A stretch of DNA of 52,433 nucleotides from an uncultured Bacteroidota bacterium (GCA_902609185.1 CACLQX010000002.1:1-52433), one strand, 5' to 3'; counted from the stretch's first letter, positions 27,863 to 36,473 are shown. Made by a program: numbers and translations. Notes: generated by a model not told the origin, from the sequence alone.

Positions 27863-28816
27863 ATGTTTGGATTTAAAAATTTAGGGAATAATGATACAAG
27901 ATCTGGATTTGGAGTTGGTTTAGTTGAGGTAGCATCCAAAAATAAAAATATTGTTGCTCTGTGTGCTGATTTGACGGGCTCGCTGAAAATGAACGATTTT
28001 AAAAATAAGTTTCCTGATAGATTTTTTCAAATTGGGATAGCAGAAGCAAATATGATTGGTATCGCGGCAGGGATGACAATTGGTGAAAAAATTCCATATA
28101 CTGGTACTTTTGCTAATTTCTCAACAGGTAGAGTCTATGATCAAATAAGACAATCTGTTGCATACTCCGACAAAAATGTTAAGATATGTGCATCTCATGC
28201 CGGTATAACATTGGGTGAGGATGGTGCAACGCACCAAATATTAGAAGATATTGGGTTGATGAAAATGCTTCCAGGAATGGTTGTAATTAACCCATGTGAT
28301 TTTAATCAAACAAAAGCAGCAACAATTGAAATATCTAAATACCATGGGCCTGTCTACCTCCGTTTTGGAAGACCAAAAGTACCAAATTTTATCCCCAAAA
28401 ATCAAAAATTTGAAATCGGAAAAGGAATTAAACTAGTTGAAGGTAATGAAGTCACAATTGTATGCACTGGCCATCTGGTTTGGCACGCACTTGAGTCTGC
28501 AGATTTTTTAAAAAAGAAAGGTATTTTGGCAGAAGTTATCAATATTCATACTATTAAACCATTAGATGAAGAAATTATATTAAAATCCTTGCTGAAAACA
28601 GGCTGCATCGTATGTGCAGAGGAACATAATACTATCGGTGGTTTGGGAGAATCTATTGCATCATTAATTGTTAGAAATAAATTAGCTCCTATGGAATTTG
28701 TTGGTGTAAATGATCAATTTGGAGAATCTGGAAAACCATCTGATTTAATGAAAAAGTACGGACTGTCAACAGAATCGATTATTGAAAAATGCTACAAGGT
28801 TCTAAAAAGAAAATAG
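27863..28816 (+). CDS. Transketolase, C-terminal subunit
   Basis: A 317-residue protein with the pyrimidine-binding domain of transketolase (FQIGIAEANMIGIAAG, containing the catalytic Glu that activates ThDP) and a C-terminal regulatory domain ending in EEHNTIGGLGESIASLI. It completes the split enzyme with the preceding gene. Its stop lies one base from the stop of the convergent FKBP gene. DXP synthase is a relative, but the split architecture and separate N-subunit favour transketolase. Confidence 0.92.
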   Translation: MFGFKNLGNNDTRSGFGVGLVEVASKNKNIVALCADLTGSLKMNDFKNKFPDRFFQIGIAEANMIGIAAGMTIGEKIPYTGTFANFSTGRVYDQIRQSVAYSDKNVKICASHAGITLGEDGATHQILEDIGLMKMLPGMVVINPCDFNQTKAATIEISKYHGPVYLRFGRPKVPNFIPKNQKFEIGKGIKLVEGNEVTIVCTGHLVWHALESADFLKKKGILAEVINIHTIKPLDEEIILKSLLKTGCIVCAEEHNTIGGLGESIASLIVRNKLAPMEFVGVNDQFGESGKPSDLMKKYGLSTESIIEKCYKVLKRK

Positions 28817-28817
28817 A

Positions 28818-29729
28818 CTATTCATTATCTAAATAATCAGGAATTCCGTCACCATCAGTATCATCAGCAACTCCATCACCATCCATATCATACTCATCTT
28901 TTGTTAATATGCCATCGCCATCGTCATCTGTATCACGGTAATCTGGAATGGTATCAGAATCTGTATCATCATTGTCAAAATTACTGTCTCCATCGAGATC
29001 CTCATAAATTGTAAGGACAGTATCATTGTCATGATCTGTTGTATTTAAAGTCATCATTTCTACCTGAAATATGAGAGGTGAATAGGGTGGTATACTTACA
29101 GTTGCTCCATTATAATAACCAAGGCCAGAGGGCATAATAATAAAGCCTATTCCAAAGTTTGTAAAGTCATAAGTACCATCACTATTTATGATAATATTAC
29201 CCTTTTTTAGTAGTGGAACAAATTCTTGAAAACCACGAACAACATTTTTTGCTTGTAGCCAAATCGGATTCTTTCTTTGATCAAAGACATCTTTATTCAA
29301 CAACAAACCTTTATATCTAACATAAACTGAGTCAGCAACCGTGGGATTGTCACCAACTCCCTCTCTCAAAATTATATAATATGCGGTATGAGGAAACAAA
29401 TTACCATCAGAATCTTTAACATTTATCTGAAAACTTGATACCTGATCATAAATTGGAGTTTTATCTAAGTTATCACCACTAATCGAGTCAATAATAAATT
29501 CAGGTACTTCGCTTGGACTGAGATTGGAGAAATCATCATAATTATAAAAATGATTTTGCATAAAATCGATAATAGAGTCATTTTCAAGTGTGTGCTGTTC
29601 TGTATAATCGTTAGCAGGAATTGCATTTGTAGTGTTTTCATCATCCTTTTTACATGATGTAAAACAAAAAATCAAAATTAAAATCAGCGAAAAATATTTA
29701 ATAATTTGCAAAGTAAATTTATTTCTCAA
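28818..29729 (-). CDS. FKBP-type peptidyl-prolyl isomerase lipoprotein with calcium-binding repeats
   Basis: A 303-residue putative lipoprotein: signal with lipobox FTSC (Cys26), a helical N-terminal region, an FKBP-like domain (about 115-225, with VRYKGLLLNKDVFD and GLGYYNGATVSIPPYSPLIFQVEM) and a C-terminal tail of five or so Asp-rich DxDxDG repeats like thrombospondin type 3 repeats. It probably assists folding of envelope proteins; the tail should bind calcium. Several TTG codons could start it; I take the one at 29729, which gives a basic MRNKF before the hydrophobic core. Confidence 0.8.
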   Translation of the reverse strand: MRNKFTLQIIKYFSLILILIFCFTSCKKDDENTTNAIPANDYTEQHTLENDSIIDFMQNHFYNYDDFSNLSPSEVPEFIIDSISGDNLDKTPIYDQVSSFQINVKDSDGNLFPHTAYYIILREGVGDNPTVADSVYVRYKGLLLNKDVFDQRKNPIWLQAKNVVRGFQEFVPLLKKGNIIINSDGTYDFTNFGIGFIIMPSGLGYYNGATVSIPPYSPLIFQVEMMTLNTTDHDNDTVLTIYEDLDGDSNFDNDDTDSDTIPDYRDTDDDGDGILTKDEYDMDGDGVADDTDGDGIPDYLDNE

Positions 29730-29756
29730 ATCACGTGCAAGATACAATTTTCTTGA

Positions 29757-29764
29757 TATTTTTG
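29757..29764 (+). promoter_or_regulatory. -7 promoter element for the phosphoribosyltransferase gene
   Basis: TATTTTTG matches TAnnTTTG and lies 21 nt before the ATG at 29786. It excludes an upstream in-frame start at 29735. Confidence 0.5.
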
Positions 29765-29785
29765 TTGTTATTCATTAAGAGTGTC

Positions 29786-30271
29786 ATGATATTAGATAAT
29801 GATAAAATTTTAAGAGTATGCAACAGACTTGCCTGTCAAATTATTGAGGTAGGCGATATATCAAATAAGATAGTACTTGTTGGTATTAAAGAAAAAGGCT
29901 TTGAAATTGCTCAAATTATCGAAAAACAAATAAAATTTTTTTCAAATAAAAAGGTAAAACTTTATCCAATAAAAATTGAAAAAATTAATAACAACATCAA
30001 CAGTGAAATCAAATTTGAGCATAAATTTTGTAATGATTGTATAATATTTATAATTGATGATGTTTTAAATACTGGTAAAACACTTTTTAAATGTGTAAAC
30101 TACCTATTTAATGCTGGATATGTGAATATAAAGACGATTGTTTTAATCGATAGAGATCACAAAAAGTACCCTGTAAATGTTGATATAAAAGGAGTTTCCC
30201 TTTCTACAAACTTTGAAGATACTGTAAAGGTTATTTTTGAAAATAAAAAGCTAAGAGCAATTCTTGTTTAA
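29786..30271 (+). CDS. Phosphoribosyltransferase family protein (PyrR-like)
   Basis: A 161-residue type I PRTase. The PRPP-binding motif is CIIFIIDDVLNTGKTLFKC (about residues 90-108); the early VLVGIKEKGFEIA is the pyrophosphate-loop region. Family members salvage nucleobases or regulate pyrimidine genes; the base specificity cannot be read off. The start is ATG at 29786, supported by the upstream -7 element. The last 21 bases overlap convergent aroK, a pairing seen in other flavobacteria. Confidence 0.82.
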   Translation: MILDNDKILRVCNRLACQIIEVGDISNKIVLVGIKEKGFEIAQIIEKQIKFFSNKKVKLYPIKIEKINNNINSEIKFEHKFCNDCIIFIIDDVLNTGKTLFKCVNYLFNAGYVNIKTIVLIDRDHKKYPVNVDIKGVSLSTNFEDTVKVIFENKKLRAILV

Positions 30272-30811
30272 TAAGTCTATTATTTTATTACAAGCGTAAA
30301 TTTTATCATTTAAGTCATAAACAACATGGTACTTTGCCTTATTGTAATAATGAATTCTTTCCATCATATGTTTTGAAACAAATTCAATCATTTTTTTTTC
30401 AGTTATTACATCTTTTATGATTGGGCGCTCCGCTTTCTTCTTATATAACTTTTTTGATAGTTGTTTAATTTCCGGGTTTAAGAATATAGTTAAACCTGTT
30501 TTTTTTACTATGTAATTAATATTATCAAAATAACAAGGTGTACCGCCACCCAATGATAAAACAAAAATCTTTTTTTTATTAAAAATATTCTCAAGTAAAG
30601 CTCTCTCCTTTTTTCTAAAGTTTATTTCACCTTGTTCACGGAAAATCTCATTTACAGTTTTATTAAATTTATTTTCTATCAATTTGTCAAGATCATAGAA
30701 TTTAATTTTCAGAATTTTTGATATTTTTTTTCCAATGCTTGTTTTACCAGAGCCCATATAACCTAACAAAATAATGGGTTGATTTATTTTTTTTGAAATA
30801 TCTTGGTACAT
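30251..30811 (-). CDS. aroK: Shikimate kinase
   Basis: A 186-residue P-loop kinase: Walker A GYMGSGKTSIGKK, the substrate residues in FYDLDKLIE and FRKKERALL, LGGGTPC and the lid arginine in KKAERPII. It phosphorylates shikimate in the chorismate pathway. I choose the ATG at 30811 rather than a TTG at 30820, because the latter lies inside a TAAATTTG promoter element. The 3' end overlaps the phosphoribosyltransferase gene. Confidence 0.93.
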   Translation of the reverse strand: MYQDISKKINQPIILLGYMGSGKTSIGKKISKILKIKFYDLDKLIENKFNKTVNEIFREQGEINFRKKERALLENIFNKKKIFVLSLGGGTPCYFDNINYIVKKTGLTIFLNPEIKQLSKKLYKKKAERPIIKDVITEKKMIEFVSKHMMERIHYYNKAKYHVVYDLNDKIYACNKIIDLLNKNCS

Positions 30812-30817
30812 CGATGA

Positions 30818-30825
30818 CAAATTTA
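30818..30825 (-). promoter_or_regulatory. -7 promoter element for aroK, near-leaderless spacing
   Basis: The minus strand reads TAAATTTG followed by six bases and then the aroK ATG, so any leader would be two or three bases at most. Confidence 0.6.
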
Positions 30826-30837
30826 AAGGAAATTATG

Positions 30838-30869
30838 TTTGAAAAATGGTATTATTGGTCCTATATTTG
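30838..30869 (+). promoter_or_regulatory. Promoter of the tRNA-Lys - tRNA-Leu (- crtIBZ) unit
   Basis: A -33 TTTG (30838-30841) and a -7 TATATTTG (30862-30869) are separated by 20 nt, within the Bacteroidota consensus range. The first tRNA begins 16 nt after the -7 element. No other promoter-like sequence is seen before crtI. Confidence 0.85.
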
Positions 30870-30884
30870 CAAACGTTAAAATCA

Positions 30885-30957
30885 GACCTGGTAGCTCAGT
30901 TGGTAGAGCATCTCCCTTTTAAGGAGAGGGTCCTGGGTTCGAGCCCCAGCCAGGTCA
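30885..30957 (+). tRNA. tRNA-Lys (anticodon TTT)
   Basis: Perfect 7-bp acceptor stem (GACCTGG with CCAGGTC), D arm GCTC...GAGC, anticodon loop CTTTTAA with anticodon TTT, T loop TTCGAGC and discriminator A. CCA is not encoded. The next tRNA starts 9 nt later. Confidence 0.97.
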
Positions 30958-30965
30958 CAATTCTA

Positions 30966-31049
30966 GCGCACGTGGCGGAACTGGTAGACGCGCTAGGTTG
31001 AGGGCCTAGTGGGAAATATCCCTTGGAGGTTCGAGTCCTCTCGTGCGCA
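30966..31049 (+). tRNA. tRNA-Leu (anticodon GAG)
   Basis: Acceptor GCGCACG pairs with CGTGCGC; the anticodon stem CTAGG/CCTAG encloses TTGAGGG with anticodon GAG. The long variable arm (around GTGGGAAATATCCCTT) marks it as a class II tRNA. It ends only 9 nt before the crtI start codon. Confidence 0.97.
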
Positions 31050-31058
31050 CTATATATT

Positions 31059-32528
31059 TTGAAAAATAAAGTCTTTATAATTGGTTCTGGGTTTTCGTCC
31101 CTTTCAGCAGCGTGTTATCTTGCAAAATATGGTTTTGATGTATCAGTCTTTGAAAAAAATGACAGTTTCGGAGGAAGAGCTAGACAATTTAAAATGAATG
31201 GATATACGTTTGATATGGGTCCAAGTTGGTATTGGATGCCTGATGTTTTTGAAAGATTTTTCAATGATTTCGATAAAAAATCAGTTGACCTTTATAACAT
31301 TAAGAAATTGGATCCAGGATACAAGGTTTTTTTTAAAAATAATCAGTCTGTGTCAATAAGCTCCGATGTAAATAAAATTATAGAAACCTTTGAAAATATT
31401 GAAAAGGGGAGCGGAAATAAATTAAAAAAATTTTTAAAAGAGGCTAAAGATAATTATGAATTAGCTGTCAAAGATATGCTATATAAGATGCCGGGGTTTT
31501 CAATACTAGAATTAATAAATTTTAGGACAATTCTAAAGTTTAATCTGTTTTTAACTAATATAAATAAACAAGTGAACAGCATTTTTAAAAACGAAATGTT
31601 GAGGTCAATTTTAAAGTTCCCAATTTTATTTTTAGGAGCCAAGCCAAATAACACTCCTGCTTTTTACAATTTCATGAATTATGCAGATTTTGGATTAGGA
31701 ACATGGCAACCTAAAAACGGGTTTTATGATGTTGTAAAATCAATGTTATCAATTGCAAAAGAACAGGGAGTTAAATTTTATAAAAACTCCACAGTTAATA
31801 AAATAAATATTGATTGTGGTGAAGTAAAAAGTATTACTGTTAATAACAAGGAATTGAATTGTGACTTTCTTGTTTCCGGTGCTGATTATGCTCATACTGA
31901 ACAGTTAATGGATATAAAATATAGACAATATTCAGATAAATACTGGAATAAAAGGGTTTGGTCTCCATCATCACTGCTATTTTACATTGGAATAAAAAAA
32001 AGATTAAAAAATTTAAAACATCACAACTTATTTTTTGATACAAGTTTTGAAAAACACTCAGATGAGATTTATACAAATCCATCATGGCCTGAAAACCCAT
32101 TATTTTACGTTAACCTAACTTCAAAAACTTTTGAACATACAGCTCCGAAAGGGCATGAAAACTGCTTTATTTTGATACCAATTGCAACTAACCTAAACGA
32201 TACGGATGATACAAGAGAAAAATATTTCAATATGGTATTAGAAAGAATGGAAAAATTGACCAATCAAAAAATCAGAGATTATATTGACTTTAAAAAATCC
32301 TATTGTATAAAAGATTTCAAAGATGATTATAATTCTTTTGGTGGAAATGCATATGGTCTAGCCAACACACTTTTACAAACTGCTTTTTTACGACCTAAGT
32401 TAAAAAGCAAAAAAGTAAAAAAATTGTATTTTAGTGGTCAGTTAACAGTACCTGGGCCAGGTGTTCCGCCAGCAATTGTCTCTGGAAAGCTTGTAGCTAA
32501 CATTATAAAAAATGAAGAAATTATTTGA
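31059..32528 (+). CDS. crtI: Phytoene desaturase CrtI
   Basis: A 489-residue flavoprotein that converts phytoene to lycopene. It opens with the dinucleotide-binding motif IIGSGFSSLSAACYLAK followed by FEKNDSFGGRARQF, and closes with the family's FSGQLTVPGPGVPPAIVSGK. The open frame extends upstream into tRNA-Leu, so the start must be the TTG at 31059, nine bases past the tRNA. Its 3' end overlaps crtB by 17 bases. Expression probably depends on the tRNA promoter and on tRNA 3' cleavage. Confidence 0.94.
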   Translation: MKNKVFIIGSGFSSLSAACYLAKYGFDVSVFEKNDSFGGRARQFKMNGYTFDMGPSWYWMPDVFERFFNDFDKKSVDLYNIKKLDPGYKVFFKNNQSVSISSDVNKIIETFENIEKGSGNKLKKFLKEAKDNYELAVKDMLYKMPGFSILELINFRTILKFNLFLTNINKQVNSIFKNEMLRSILKFPILFLGAKPNNTPAFYNFMNYADFGLGTWQPKNGFYDVVKSMLSIAKEQGVKFYKNSTVNKINIDCGEVKSITVNNKELNCDFLVSGADYAHTEQLMDIKYRQYSDKYWNKRVWSPSSLLFYIGIKKRLKNLKHHNLFFDTSFEKHSDEIYTNPSWPENPLFYVNLTSKTFEHTAPKGHENCFILIPIATNLNDTDDTREKYFNMVLERMEKLTNQKIRDYIDFKKSYCIKDFKDDYNSFGGNAYGLANTLLQTAFLRPKLKSKKVKKLYFSGQLTVPGPGVPPAIVSGKLVANIIKNEEII

Positions 32529-33351
32529 TAAAGTATCTGCTGATTGTTCTAGAAATGTCACCAAAACATACAGCACCTCTTTTAGCTTAGCTACAAGAAT
32601 GTTATCTAAAAATATTAGAGAAGATATTTACAATATTTACGGTTTTGTCAGGTTTGCTGATGAAATTGTTGATACATTTCACAATTTTGATAAAGAAACG
32701 CTTCTAAATAGATTCATAGATGAGCTTGAATATTCGTTAAATAATAACATTAGTTTAAATCCTATCTTAAATTCATTTCAAAAAACTGTCAAAAAACATA
32801 ATGTTGATAAACACTTAATTGATTCATTTTTGAGTAGTATGCGGCTTGATCTTGAAAAAAAAGAATACTCTTCTTATGAGGATTACAAGAGATATATATA
32901 TGGTTCAGCAGATGTTGTTGGATTAATGTGTTTAAAAGTTTTTGTACAAGGTGATTCCAATATGTATGAAAAACTTAAACCTTATGCTATATCCCTAGGT
33001 TCCGCTTTTCAAAAAGTTAATTTTTTAAGAGACTACAAAGCTGATTTAAAAGAATTAAACAGAACCTATTTCCCTACTCTTGTTAACAACTCATTTGATG
33101 ATGAGGCAAAGGAAAAGATCCTAAATGAGATAAGAGAAGATTTTTCTATAGCTTTGAAAGGAATATATATGCTTCCAAATAATTCAAAGTTTGGCGTTTA
33201 TGCGGCTTATAAATATTATAAAAGATTATTAAAAAAGTTAGATCGTACATCATCATCAGTAATAAAAAACAAAAGAGTCAGAGTACCTAATTATCAAAAA
33301 GTTGATGTTTTAGCTCGCTCATATGTTAGATACAGATTAAATATTTTATAA
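32512..33351 (+). CDS. crtB: Phytoene synthase CrtB
   Basis: A 279-residue head-to-head prenyl synthase joining two geranylgeranyl diphosphates. The two Asp-rich metal sites are DEIVD (50-54) and RDYKAD (about 173-178), with YNIYGFVRFAD and GSAFQKVNFLRD around them. It starts inside the end of crtI (17-bp overlap) and its TAA overlaps the crtZ ATG, so the three crt genes are translationally coupled. No geranylgeranyl diphosphate synthase or lycopene cyclase gene is in the window. Confidence 0.95.
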   Translation: MKKLFDKVSADCSRNVTKTYSTSFSLATRMLSKNIREDIYNIYGFVRFADEIVDTFHNFDKETLLNRFIDELEYSLNNNISLNPILNSFQKTVKKHNVDKHLIDSFLSSMRLDLEKKEYSSYEDYKRYIYGSADVVGLMCLKVFVQGDSNMYEKLKPYAISLGSAFQKVNFLRDYKADLKELNRTYFPTLVNNSFDDEAKEKILNEIREDFSIALKGIYMLPNNSKFGVYAAYKYYKRLLKKLDRTSSSVIKNKRVRVPNYQKVDVLARSYVRYRLNIL

Positions 33352-33797
33352 TGGAAACATTTCTTTGGATATTATCACTAATTGGAACATTCTGTTTTAT
33401 GGAATTTATGGCTTGGTTTAGTCATAAGTATATTATGCATGGATTTCTTTGGAGTTTACACAAAGACCATCATGTTAAAGATCATGATTCATGGTTTGAA
33501 AGAAATGATTTTTTCTTCATTTTTTATGCTGTGGTCAGTATGGCATTTGTTATCTCATGGACTGAACTTGGCTTTGTATATGGTTTACCAATAGCAATTG
33601 GTATTTTTCTTTATGGATTGACTTACTTCATAGTTCACGACATATTTATTCATAGAAGATTTAAGCTATTTAGAAATGCAAATAACTGGTATGCCAAGGG
33701 CATTAGAAGGGCTCATAAAATGCATCATAAAAATATCAAAAAAGGCGGAGGAGAATGCTTCGGAATGCTATTCGTTCCATTTAAGTATTTTAAATAA
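33351..33797 (+). CDS. crtZ: Beta-carotene hydroxylase CrtZ
   Basis: A 148-residue membrane di-iron hydroxylase with the histidine boxes HKYIMH, HKDHH, HDIFIHRR and HKMHH in the canonical order between four hydrophobic segments. It adds hydroxyls at C3 and C3' of beta-carotene to give zeaxanthin, the usual yellow pigment of marine flavobacteria. TAATG overlap with crtB; the stop overlaps convergent ribH by eight bases. Confidence 0.94.
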   Translation: METFLWILSLIGTFCFMEFMAWFSHKYIMHGFLWSLHKDHHVKDHDSWFERNDFFFIFYAVVSMAFVISWTELGFVYGLPIAIGIFLYGLTYFIVHDIFIHRRFKLFRNANNWYAKGIRRAHKMHHKNIKKGGGECFGMLFVPFKYFK

Positions 33798-34260
33798 GGC
33801 TCATTTTAGCAGCAGCTGCTGCACAATCAAAACCCTTATTTCCTAAATTTCCTCCACTTCTTTCAAATGACTGCTCAATATTATTATCTGTTAATACACA
33901 CGTTATTACAGGGCATTCTGATGTTAAATTTAAATCCTTGATTCCGTTAAAAACAGAGTTACAGATAAAATCAAAGTGTTTTGTTTCACCTTTTATAATA
34001 CTACCAACTGCAATAATTGCATCATATTTATTTTTATTAGACATTTTCTTACAGCCATAAATAAGCTCAAAACTTCCCGGAACTGAACAAATTGTAATTT
34101 TATCCTTCTCTAAACCGATTGCTGAAAAGAATTCAAAGGCACCGTCTAGTAATCTATTAACTATTTCAATGTTCCATTCTGAATGGACTATTGCAAACTT
34201 CTTTCCTCTGGCAATTTTGAGGGAATCTAAATCAATATTAGACTTTTTCTTAGTTGACAT
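33790..34260 (-). CDS. ribH: 6,7-dimethyl-8-ribityllumazine synthase
   Basis: A 156-residue enzyme making lumazine, the last riboflavin precursor. Motifs: AIVHSEWN near the start, SVPGSFEL and the catalytic histidine segment GETKHFDFI. An N-terminal lysine-rich stretch of about 20 residues precedes the fold. The ATG overlaps the stop of the upstream TPR gene (TAATG). Its product is also the antenna pigment of characterised FeS-BCP photolyases; a relative of these is encoded at 43242. Confidence 0.95.
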   Translation of the reverse strand: MSTKKKSNIDLDSLKIARGKKFAIVHSEWNIEIVNRLLDGAFEFFSAIGLEKDKITICSVPGSFELIYGCKKMSNKNKYDAIIAVGSIIKGETKHFDFICNSVFNGIKDLNLTSECPVITCVLTDNNIEQSFERSGGNLGNKGFDCAAAAAKMSLI

Positions 34261-35006
34261 TAATTTGCCTGCTCTATTTTAATATCAATTAGATCAGCTT
34301 CAGCAGATTTTGGAAAATCAGTTTTAATCTTATTGAAAAAACTTAATGCTTTTTTATTATTACCAATTTTCAAAGAAACATCCCCAGCCTTTAGTAGAAT
34401 GATTGGGCTTGTAAAACTATTGGATGTAGATTTTAAGGCTTTTTGATAATAGTTGAGTGCATCTTCAAATTGGTTAAGCTGAATAAAAGAGTCACCAATT
34501 GTTGTAAGAGATAGTGAATTTAGAACATCATCCTTAGATGAAAATTTACCCAAATATTCGATTGCCAAATCATATTTTTTTAAATGATAATAAGCCATAC
34601 CAGATGAATAATATGAAATATTAGAGGCAGGAGTGCCAGAATAATTCTCAATTATATCTAAAAAACCAAATTTTCCATCAGCACCTTTTAATGAGAGATT
34701 ATATAACGAATCTTTGTTGTTGGTTGAATTTAAGGCTAAATCAAAATACTTTTGAGCAGTGAAAATTTCAACATTAGATTCATCAATTTTAGGCTGAACA
34801 ACAAATTTATCATAAGAAAAATAAAGAGCAAATATTACAACCAATGCAGTAACACCATAAACTAGATAATTTTGATAGCTACTTATAAAAAGTTCAGATT
34901 TACTTGCACTTGTATCTAGAGTCTCAAATACCTTTTTTGTGGAGCTATTTTCATTAGAAACTCTGCTTTTTCTTACTTTATTTGATTTCTTTTTATATGT
35001 TGACAT
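34260..35006 (-). CDS. TPR-repeat protein with one membrane anchor
   Basis: A 248-residue protein: a basic, Ser/Lys-rich N-terminus (1-45), one membrane helix (about 48-66) and then about four tetratricopeptide repeats facing the periplasm (for example around KKYDLAIEYLGKF and NQFEDALNYYQKALK). It resembles the flavobacterial TPR protein found between recF and ribH, function unknown. I choose the second ATG (35006): the first, at 35012, is only two bases past a TATTTTTG element and would lie at or before the transcription start. Confidence 0.8.
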   Translation of the reverse strand: MSTYKKKSNKVRKSRVSNENSSTKKVFETLDTSASKSELFISSYQNYLVYGVTALVVIFALYFSYDKFVVQPKIDESNVEIFTAQKYFDLALNSTNNKDSLYNLSLKGADGKFGFLDIIENYSGTPASNISYYSSGMAYYHLKKYDLAIEYLGKFSSKDDVLNSLSLTTIGDSFIQLNQFEDALNYYQKALKSTSNSFTSPIILLKAGDVSLKIGNNKKALSFFNKIKTDFPKSAEADLIDIKIEQAN

Positions 35007-35014
35007 GCGCATGG

Positions 35015-35022
35015 CAAAAATA
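35015..35022 (-). promoter_or_regulatory. -7 promoter element for the TPR - ribH unit
   Basis: The minus strand reads TATTTTTG, matching TAnnTTTG, eight bases before the ATG at 35006. The implied leader is only a few nucleotides. Confidence 0.55.
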
Positions 35023-35092
35023 TAATTTTATTTAAATGATGCATGATAATTAGTTAATTATTTTATATAATTTGCAGATGTAAATAAATCCA

Positions 35093-36181
35093 ATGTCTAG
35101 TTTGTTGTTAAATAAAATTTCCATTTTAAACTACAAAAATATATTAGATAAAACATTCAATTTTGATAGTAAAATCAATTGTTTTATTGGGAATAATGGG
35201 GTTGGCAAAACAAATATATTAGACTCAATATATCACCTGGCAATTGGAAAGAGTTCTTTTTCAATCTCTAATGAAAACAACATAAATCATGATTCAGAGT
35301 TTATGCTTTTAGACGGTGTCTTTTTGATCAATGAAAAAAAGGAAAATATAACGTGCAGCTTGAAAAGGAATGAAACTAAGGTTTTAAAAAGAAATGAAAA
35401 AGTTTATAAAAAACTTTCTAATCATTTTGGGTTAATTCCCGTCGTACTAATTTCCCCTTATGATACAAATTTAATTATTGAAGGAAGTTTTGAAAGAAGA
35501 AAATTCATGGACAGTATAATATCAACTTATAACAAAACTTATCTGCAGAATATAATAACACACGGAAAATTAATAAAACAAAGAAATAAAATTTTAAAAT
35601 ATTTTAATAAATCAACGAAAGTTGATATGGATAGTATTTTAATCTATGATGATCAAATAATTAAACTCTCCAAACCAATTCATGAGTGCAGAAAAAAATT
35701 TATAAATGAATTTATGCCTATAGTAATTGATAAATACAATAAAATCTCTGGTAAAAATGAAAAAGTAAGTTTAAGTTATAAAAGCGACCTAAATGACAAC
35801 GAAATAGCTGACTTATTAAAAAATTCTTTTCAAAAAGATATGATTTTACAATTTACATCATGTGGAATTCATAAAGATGATTTAATATTTAAGATTAGTA
35901 ATAGTTCAATTAAAAGGTTTGGGAGTCAAGGTCAACAAAAATCTTTTCTCATTTCTTTAAGGTTTGCTGAATTTGAATTTTTAAAAAACAATAACAACAT
36001 CTCACCAATTCTTTTAATGGATGACATATTTGACAAACTAGATATTGAAAGAGTAAAGAATATTGTTGACTTAGTGAATTCATCAGAATTTGGTCAACTA
36101 TTTATATCTGACACAGATAAAATAAGAATTGAAAAAGTTTTAAGTAGCTTGAAAAACTCCTCAAAGATTTTTGAAATATGA
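35093..36181 (+). CDS. recF: DNA replication and repair protein RecF
   Basis: A 362-residue SMC-like ATPase that loads RecA at gaps. Walker A GNNGVGKTNILDSIY is near residue 36, the signature RFGSQGQQKSFLIS near 282, and Walker B ILLMDDIFDKLD near 305. The stop overlaps the start of the DciA-like gene (ATGA), indicating an operon. It diverges from the TPR gene. Confidence 0.95.
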   Translation: MSSLLLNKISILNYKNILDKTFNFDSKINCFIGNNGVGKTNILDSIYHLAIGKSSFSISNENNINHDSEFMLLDGVFLINEKKENITCSLKRNETKVLKRNEKVYKKLSNHFGLIPVVLISPYDTNLIIEGSFERRKFMDSIISTYNKTYLQNIITHGKLIKQRNKILKYFNKSTKVDMDSILIYDDQIIKLSKPIHECRKKFINEFMPIVIDKYNKISGKNEKVSLSYKSDLNDNEIADLLKNSFQKDMILQFTSCGIHKDDLIFKISNSSIKRFGSQGQQKSFLISLRFAEFEFLKNNNNISPILLMDDIFDKLDIERVKNIVDLVNSSEFGQLFISDTDKIRIEKVLSSLKNSSKIFEI

Positions 36182-36471
36182 AAAGAAATAATGAAACAAG
36201 TAGCATTAAAGAAGTTCTAAATAGTTTTTTCAATCAAAAACAAATTAATCAAGGTGTAGTAAATTCAAAAATTGGTATTGCTTGGAAAAAGACCGCTGGT
36301 AATCAACTATCGAAATACACAAAAGATATTTATCTAAAAAAAAACACTTTATTTATTAGAGTTAGTAATCCAATGCTCAAGGAAGAAATTTCTTATTCAA
36401 AAAATAAAATTATTGAATTAATTAATTGTGAATTAAAACAGGATATTGTTGAAAAAATAGTTCTATTGTAG
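36178..36471 (+). CDS. DUF721/DciA-like protein, probable DnaB loader
   Basis: A 97-residue protein of the DUF721 family (KH-like fold), with SIKEVLNSFFNQ, IGIAWKKTAGNQLSKYTK and LFIRVSNPMLKEEISYSKNKII as typical segments. DciA proteins load the replicative helicase in bacteria without DnaC. It overlaps recF by four bases, the usual position in Bacteroidota. The assignment as loader is by family; nothing here proves it. Confidence 0.82.
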   Translation: MKRNNETSSIKEVLNSFFNQKQINQGVVNSKIGIAWKKTAGNQLSKYTKDIYLKKNTLFIRVSNPMLKEEISYSKNKIIELINCELKQDIVEKIVLL

Positions 36472-36473
36472 GT

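Noticed and set aside
27026-28816. Frameshifted single transketolase gene
   Set aside because: Split N- and C-terminal subunits are a known arrangement; each half has complete domain boundaries and its own ATG.
31023-31058. N-terminal extension of CrtI
   Set aside because: It lies in tRNA-Leu sequence; the TTG after the tRNA gives the expected short N-terminus before the FAD motif.
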